From contig NZ_CP101466.1 of assembly GCF_024362385.1 (NCBI RefSeq), forward strand, positions 4,154,001 to 4,218,000: a stretch of 64,000 nucleotides of DNA, written 5' to 3'. Below the pieces are notes generated by a model that searched no databases, had not been told where the DNA came from, and worked only from the letters and a program-made list of their open reading frames with translations. The stretch's first letter is position 1, and every line of letters starts with the position of its first letter. The translations under genes and the position numbers were made by a program. Shown in pieces: positions 59,856-64,000 of this stretch. This DNA is from Arthrobacter sp. DNA4 (GTDB lineage Bacteria > Actinomycetota > Actinomycetes > Actinomycetales > Micrococcaceae).

Positions 59856-61241
59856 TCAGGCGGTGACGGGAACGGATTCCAGGGCGGAACGCTCCTCTTC
59901 CTCCGCCAGGGCCAGGTCCATGACTTCCTTCCAATACCCGTGCTGGATGGGGTAGAGCCCCTCGTCTTCGGTGCGCACGCCGGAGGCGATCACCCTGGTC
60001 ATGCCCAGGGCCTGCGCCTGCTCATCCGGGCCGGCGATCTCGTGGGTGGAGCCGCGGGTCATGTCGTTCCACGGGGCGCTGGTGGCCCAGTAGGTCTTGT
60101 TGCAGGAGCGGAATTCCTCCAGGTCGTCCGGGGTGGCCATGCCCGTGGCGTTGAAGAAGTCCTCGTACTGGCGGATGCGCTTTGAACGGTTCTCCTGGGA
60201 CTCCCCCTTGGGGGCGATGCAGTAGATGGTCACCTCGGTCTGGTCCGCGGAGATCGGCCGGAAGTGGCGGATCTGCGAGGAGAACTGGTCCATGATGTAG
60301 ACGTTCGGATACAGGCAGAGGTTGCGGGAGATGTTGATCATGAAGTTGGCCATCTCCTCGCCGTACTTGGCTACAAGCTCGTCGCGGCGGTCCCAGAGCG
60401 GGCGGTCCTGGGGGTTGGTCCATTCCTGCCACAGCAGCAGGTGGCCGTGGTCGTAGGAGTAGAACCCGCCCTTGACCTTGCCCCATTTGCCTGCGTCCAT
60501 GGCCTTGGTCTTGTTGGCGGAGTCTCCGGCGCTGCGGCGGGCCGTGGTGGCTGCGTAGTTCCAGTGCACGGCGGTGACGTGGTAACCGTCCGCGCCGTTC
60601 TCGGCCTGGACCTTCCAGTTGCCGTCGTAGGTGTAAGTGGAGGAACCGCGCAGCACTTCCAGGCCTTCCGGTGACTGGTCGACGATCGAGTCGATGACCT
60701 TGGTAGCGTCGCCGAGGTGCTCCTCGAGCGGGAGCACCTCAGCCTTCAGCGAGCCGAACAGGAAGCCGCGGTAGGACTCAAAGCGGGCCACCTTGGTGAG
60801 GTCGTGTGAGCCTTCCTTGTTGAAGGTCTCGGGGTAGCCGGCGTTCCGGGAGTCCTTGACCTTCAGCAGCTCGCCGGAGTTCTTGAAGGTCCAGCCGTGG
60901 AACGGGCAGGTGAAGGTGGTGCGGTTGTCCGTCTTGCGGCGGCACAGCATGGCGCCGCGGTGCGAACAGGCGTTGACCAGGCAGTTCAGGTTCCCGTCCT
61001 TGTCGCGGGTGATCATCACGGGGGTGCGGCCGATGTAGGTGGTGAAGTAGTCCCCCACGTTGGGGATCTGCGACTCGTGGGCGAGGTACACCCAGTTGCC
61101 TTCGAAGATGTGCTTCATCTCGAGTTCGAAGATCTCCTGGTCGGTGAAGATCTCGCGCTTGGCCCGGATGACGCCGTTCTCGCGGTCGTCGATCACGGCG
61201 TCGGCAAGGACCTCGCGGGCATGGATCAGGTTCTCGGTCAT
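59856..61241 (-). CDS. benA: Benzoate 1,2-dioxygenase alpha subunit
   Basis: 461 aa from ATG 61241, with AAGGAG well placed. The Rieske cluster ligands are Cys92 and His94 (CSHRGAMLC) and Cys112 and His115 (CPFHGW). The mononuclear iron site shows the pattern [15 protein letters not shown] near 210-225, with Asp and two His. Adds O2 across benzoate positions 1 and 2 together with BenB and BenC. First gene of benABCD(R), divergent from catA over the 329-bp spacer. The region up to 61550 is open in frame but not used. Confidence 0.95.
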   Translation of the reverse strand: MTENLIHAREVLADAVIDDRENGVIRAKREIFTDQEIFELEMKHIFEGNWVYLAHESQIPNVGDYFTTYIGRTPVMITRDKDGNLNCLVNACSHRGAMLCRRKTDNRTTFTCPFHGWTFKNSGELLKVKDSRNAGYPETFNKEGSHDLTKVARFESYRGFLFGSLKAEVLPLEEHLGDATKVIDSIVDQSPEGLEVLRGSSTYTYDGNWKVQAENGADGYHVTAVHWNYAATTARRSAGDSANKTKAMDAGKWGKVKGGFYSYDHGHLLLWQEWTNPQDRPLWDRRDELVAKYGEEMANFMINISRNLCLYPNVYIMDQFSSQIRHFRPISADQTEVTIYCIAPKGESQENRSKRIRQYEDFFNATGMATPDDLEEFRSCNKTYWATSAPWNDMTRGSTHEIAGPDEQAQALGMTRVIASGVRTEDEGLYPIQHGYWKEVMDLALAEEEERSALESVPVTA

Positions 61242-61570
61242 GGCGTGCTCCTTCATTGGAGATTGCTGGACGGATGGGCGGAGGTCCACTCGGGAAGAGG
61301 CTTCGGCGGCGGACGTTGTCCAGCAATTCTTGCCGCTCGTGATTGGCCTCACATCAGGCAAATACCTAGGTTCCACCAAGGGTGTGTTTATGTACTGATA
61401 ATGACTCAAAAGACGCCTAGTTGATATTTGTAGCGTCCTTATCTCCGGGCCTACGCTTGAGACCGAGATCACGCGGTGCCGAGCAGGGCAGGTGGAACGT
61501 CCCGCCCCGCAGGCCGCGTGGGGAGCAGGAGCCCTTCCTGTCCCATTCAATGAAGAAGGTGGACATCGTC
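61242..61570. other. Divergent benA/catA control region
   Basis: 329 bp between two start codons, no gene inside. Repeats seen: ATTGCTGGAC (61262-61271) and GTCCAGCAAT (61318-61327), perfect 10-bp arms 46 bases apart, lie close to benA and probably fall in its leader. GACGC-N16-GCGTC at 61412-61437 lies near the middle in an AT-rich stretch. CCTAGG lies near 61364. These are candidate sites for the LuxR or LysR regulators. AAGGTGGA precedes the catA ATG. Confidence 0.55.
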
Positions 61571-62452
61571 ATGACCCAAACCCCAACGGACAGCCGCACG
61601 GAAAACGAAGGCACCGCCGTCGAAGCAGGCTCCAAGGCGACCGAGCGGTTCGCTGCGTCAGGCAAGCTCTCCCGCGTGGATGTATCCAAGGAACGGGTGA
61701 GCCTGCTGGCCGGCGCACTGATCAAGGCCGCCAACGACATCGTCGTCGAGCACCAGGTCACCTACCAGGAATACAACGCCCTGAAAGCATGGCTGATCAA
61801 GGTGGGCACGGACGGTGAATGGCCGCTGTTCCTCGACGTCTGGCTTGAACACACCGTTGAGGACGTGAACTCCCAGGACCGTCCCGGCACCGTCGGCACC
61901 ATCGAGGGCCCCTACTACGTTCCCGGCTCTCCGGAACTCCAGACGCCCGCCACCGTGGAAATGCGCGACGACGAAGAGGGCACCCCGCTGCGCTTCACCG
62001 GCCAGTTCACCGACACCGACGGCAACCCCATCCAGGGTGCGCAGGTGGAGATCTGGCACGCGGACGCCGCCGGCTTCTACTCCCAGTACGCCCCGGGCAT
62101 GCCCGAGTGGCTGTTCCGGGCCACCGTCAAGGCCTCCGACGACGGCCGGTTCGAAATCAACACGATGCGTCCGGCGCCCTACCAGATCCCCACGGACGGC
62201 GCTTGCGGGCAGCTGATCAACGCCGCCGGCTGGCACGCCTGGCGTCCCGCGCACATCCACATCAAGGTATCCGCGCCGGGCTACGAGCCGGTCACGCAGC
62301 AGCTGTACTTCCCCGGCGACCCCCACAACGCGGACGACATCGCCTCGGCCGTGAAGCCGGAACTGATGCTGGACCCCCGCCCCCGTACCGACGGGAAGGG
62401 CGAGGAAGTAGTTTATGACTACGTCCTGGCAAAGCAGGGCCAGAAGAAGTAG
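61571..62452 (+). CDS. catA: Catechol 1,2-dioxygenase (intradiol)
   Basis: 293 aa from ATG 61571. Fe(III) ligands are visible: Tyr170 (DAAGFYSQYAP), Tyr204 (RPAPYQIPTDG), His228 and His230 (RPAHIHIKV). N-terminal helical linker domain (LAGALIKAANDIV) drives dimerisation. GTIEGPYYVPGSPEL is the conserved intradiol entrance. Opens catechol to cis,cis-muconate, which CatB then uses. It opposes benA. It is not beside catBC but is grouped with the ben side and with benE. Confidence 0.95.
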   Translation: MTQTPTDSRTENEGTAVEAGSKATERFAASGKLSRVDVSKERVSLLAGALIKAANDIVVEHQVTYQEYNALKAWLIKVGTDGEWPLFLDVWLEHTVEDVNSQDRPGTVGTIEGPYYVPGSPELQTPATVEMRDDEEGTPLRFTGQFTDTDGNPIQGAQVEIWHADAAGFYSQYAPGMPEWLFRATVKASDDGRFEINTMRPAPYQIPTDGACGQLINAAGWHAWRPAHIHIKVSAPGYEPVTQQLYFPGDPHNADDIASAVKPELMLDPRPRTDGKGEEVVYDYVLAKQGQKK

Positions 62453-62478
62453 CACGCAAACTGGGAGACACCCCCGCA

Positions 62479-62523
62479 CGGAGGCGCTCCGGAGCTGATG
62501 CTTCGGAGCGCCTCCGGTTTTTC
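62479..62523 (+). terminator. Intrinsic terminator after catA
   Basis: CGGAGGCGCTCCG (62479-62491), loop, and CGGAGCGCCTCCG (62504-62516), then GTTTTTCC. Perfect 13-bp stem with a clear T run. It lies between catA and benE (start 62544), so benE must either be read through or have its own promoter. Confidence 0.92.
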
Positions 62524-62543
62524 CGCGCCAGCCAGGAGTTCCG

Positions 62544-63827
62544 ATGAGCCATCCCCGCCCCGACCCGGCCGCCACATCCGTCGGGTCAGCCCCGCCGGCA
62601 CCGGCGCCGGAACCCCTGCTGGAACGCCCGGGGGTCCGGCCCGCTGGTCCGCGCCGGATTCTTCGCGACCTGGGCCTGTCCTATGTCTCCAACGGGGCAA
62701 TCGGGCTTATTTTCGCAGCGTCCGGGCCCATCGCCGTTACCCTGGCCGTGGGGACGGCCGGTGGCCTGACCCAGGGCCAGCTGTCGTCCTGGGTTTTTGG
62801 CATTCTCTTTTCCGGCGGGGCGGCCACGCTGCTGATGTCGCTCATTTACCGGCAGCCCCTGGGCTTCGCCTGGTCCATCCCCGGCACGGTGCTCCTGGGA
62901 CCGTCCCTTCAGCACCTGGCCTTCCCCGAAGTCGTCGGGGCCTTCTTCACTTCCGGCGTACTGATCCTCGCCCTGGGCGCCACCGGGGTGGTGCGCAAAG
63001 CCATGGCGCTGGTGCCCATGCCGCTCGTGATGGCCATGGTGGCCGCGGTGTTCCTGAAGTTCGGCACCGACATCGTTGCCTCCACCCAGGACAACCCGGC
63101 GGTGGCTGCCCCGATGGTGGCCGCGTTCCTGGTCCTCACCGCAGTTCCCAGGCTTGGCAGGATCCTGCCGCCGGTCCTCGGCACGCTGGTGGCAGGCTGT
63201 ATTGCCGTGGCCGCCAGCGGGCAGTTCAGGCTGTCGCCCGGCGGACCGCTCCTGGCCACTCCGGTGTTCACCGCCCCTGCATTCACGTGGGCTGCCCAGC
63301 TGGAGCTGGTGGTTCCACTGGCCCTCACCGTGCTGTTCGTCCAAAACGGCCAGGGCATCGCCGTCCTCCGCGCCGCCGGCCACCGCCCGCCGGTGAATGC
63401 CTTCGCCATTGCCTCCGGCGCCTTTTCAGTGCTGAATGCCGGTTTCGGCGCCGTTTCGGCCTGCGTCACAGGTCCCACCAACGCCCTGTTGACCTCGTCC
63501 GGGAAGAGGGAGCGCCAGTACACGGCCGCCGTGGCGTACGGCCTGCTGGCCCTGGTGTTCGCAGCGTTTGCCCCCACCCTGACCCGGCTGATGCTGGCCG
63601 CGCCCAAGGAGTTCGTCCTGGCGCTGGGTGGCATCGCGATGCTGCGGGCCCTCCAGCAGGCCTTCGTCACGGCCTTCGCCACCAGCTTCACCCTGGGATC
63701 ACTGGTGACGTTCGTGGTGACCATCTCCGGCATGAACCTCTTCAACATCCACGCAGCATTCTGGGGCCTGGTGATTGGCTACGGGGTGTCCCGCCTGCTG
63801 GAGCGCGCGGACCACGCCCAGCCGTGA
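62544..63827 (+). CDS. benE: Benzoate:H+ symporter BenE
   Basis: 427 aa, start ATG 62544 after CAGGAG. The first 40 residues are a Pro-rich cytoplasmic tail. About 12 membrane helices follow. Family blocks: GQLSSWVFGILFSGGAATL, PLGFAWSIPGTVLLG, and NAGFGAVSACVTGPTNALL. Works beside the AAHS carrier at the other side of the island as a second benzoate uptake route. Downstream of the catA terminator. Confidence 0.93.
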   Translation: MSHPRPDPAATSVGSAPPAPAPEPLLERPGVRPAGPRRILRDLGLSYVSNGAIGLIFAASGPIAVTLAVGTAGGLTQGQLSSWVFGILFSGGAATLLMSLIYRQPLGFAWSIPGTVLLGPSLQHLAFPEVVGAFFTSGVLILALGATGVVRKAMALVPMPLVMAMVAAVFLKFGTDIVASTQDNPAVAAPMVAAFLVLTAVPRLGRILPPVLGTLVAGCIAVAASGQFRLSPGGPLLATPVFTAPAFTWAAQLELVVPLALTVLFVQNGQGIAVLRAAGHRPPVNAFAIASGAFSVLNAGFGAVSACVTGPTNALLTSSGKRERQYTAAVAYGLLALVFAAFAPTLTRLMLAAPKEFVLALGGIAMLRALQQAFVTAFATSFTLGSLVTFVVTISGMNLFNIHAAFWGLVIGYGVSRLLERADHAQP

Positions 63828-63871
63828 GCCGGGCCGGGCATGTTACGGCGGTAAGCAGGGCTTCTTCTGCG

Positions 63872-64000
63872 TCAGCGCGGGTCCGGTTCCAGCGCCCAGG
63901 CCAGCCGGTGCAGGAAAGTCGCGGTCCTGCTCCGGAACGCCAGCCACGCGGCCCGCTTCCACCCGGGCTTCACGCTGAGTAGCGGCGCGTGGGGCTGCGC
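63872..64000 (-). CDS. C-terminal end of an unidentified protein (cut by window edge)
   Basis: On the minus strand an open frame enters from beyond 64000 and ends at TGA 63872-63874. The 42 visible residues include LSVKPGWKRAAWLAFRSRTA and LHRLAWALEPDPR, with Trp/Arg-rich, GC-biased codons, so it looks genuinely coding. No family can be named. It would converge on benE, 44 bp away. Confidence 0.5.
   Translation of the reverse strand, partial: AQPHAPLLSVKPGWKRAAWLAFRSRTATFLHRLAWALEPDPR

Noticed and set aside
61421..61570. Longer N-terminus of catA
   Set aside because: Basic, non-conserved leader over the control region; the ATG at 61571 gives the normal family length.

Overview
The window is high-GC, densely coded actinobacterial DNA, most like Arthrobacter/Pseudarthrobacter (Micrococcaceae). 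The clues are a SAM-IV riboswitch, mycothiol-type enzymes, a DUF222/HNH protein, an HTH-fused MurA paralogue, and a ben/cat arrangement like that of other actinobacteria, including a LuxR-type regulator behind benD. It reads as ordinary chromosome. I see no insertion sequence, prophage, CRISPR array or rRNA. There is one tRNA (Gly, CCC).

Layout. 1-3.2 kb: the start of a TetR regulator with an operator-like repeat, a small unknown protein, and a secreted GH26-like/OpgC acyltransferase fusion. 3.4-5.4 kb: a SAM-IV riboswitch leading DUF1737, rhodanese and metZ (methionine/sulfur assimilation). 5.6-10 kb: DUF222-HNH protein, YbdK-like carboxylate-amine ligase, XRE-MurA fusion. 10-13.3 kb: a TPP-riboswitch-controlled ECF thiamine-type transporter (S, double ATPase, T). 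13.3-16.8 kb: UPF0303, then a tightly coupled trio (haem-oxygenase-like diiron protein, family 2 glycosyltransferase, CDGSH Fe-S protein) and DUF4235. 16.8-23.4 kb: complete Mnh/Mrp Na+/H+ antiporter operon, with MnhA and MnhB fused. 23.5-29.7 kb: UMF1-type MFS, KhtT/KhtU-like K+ efflux pair, dcd, a secreted CAP/FG-GAP protein, an SRPBCC protein. 29.9-33.2 kb: tRNA-Gly, a 46-aa Lys-rich protein, MFS/LysR divergent pair, a zinc-ribbon-like protein. 33.2-39.6 kb: putA, a repeat-rich hairpin spacer, an APC permease and its divergent LysR. 39.7-49.7 kb: panD, AEC carrier, sarcosine/N-methyltryptophan oxidase, D-threonine-aldolase-like protein, DHA2 MFS, LLM oxidoreductase, aldo/keto reductase, DJ-1-like protein, an orphan amino-acid binding lipoprotein and a mycothiol-dependent isomerase family protein.

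50-63.8 kb is a catabolic island for benzoate through catechol (beta-ketoadipate pathway). Uptake is by an AAHS-family MFS carrier (benK-like) and BenE. BenABC dioxygenates benzoate, BenD re-aromatises the diol to catechol, CatA opens the ring, and CatB and CatC convert muconate to the enol-lactone. Control genes are a LysR protein overlapping catB and a large STAND/LuxR regulator at the end of benABCD (BenR-like). BenABCD and catA-benE diverge from one 329-bp control region.

The most unusual items are BenC with an extra C-terminal FCD (GntR-type effector) domain, the XRE-MurA fusion, the GH26-like domain lacking both expected catalytic glutamates on OpgC, the diiron/glycosyltransferase/CDGSH trio behind an 18-bp near-palindrome, and a TPP riboswitch followed by a hairpin that pairs with the Shine-Dalgarno.
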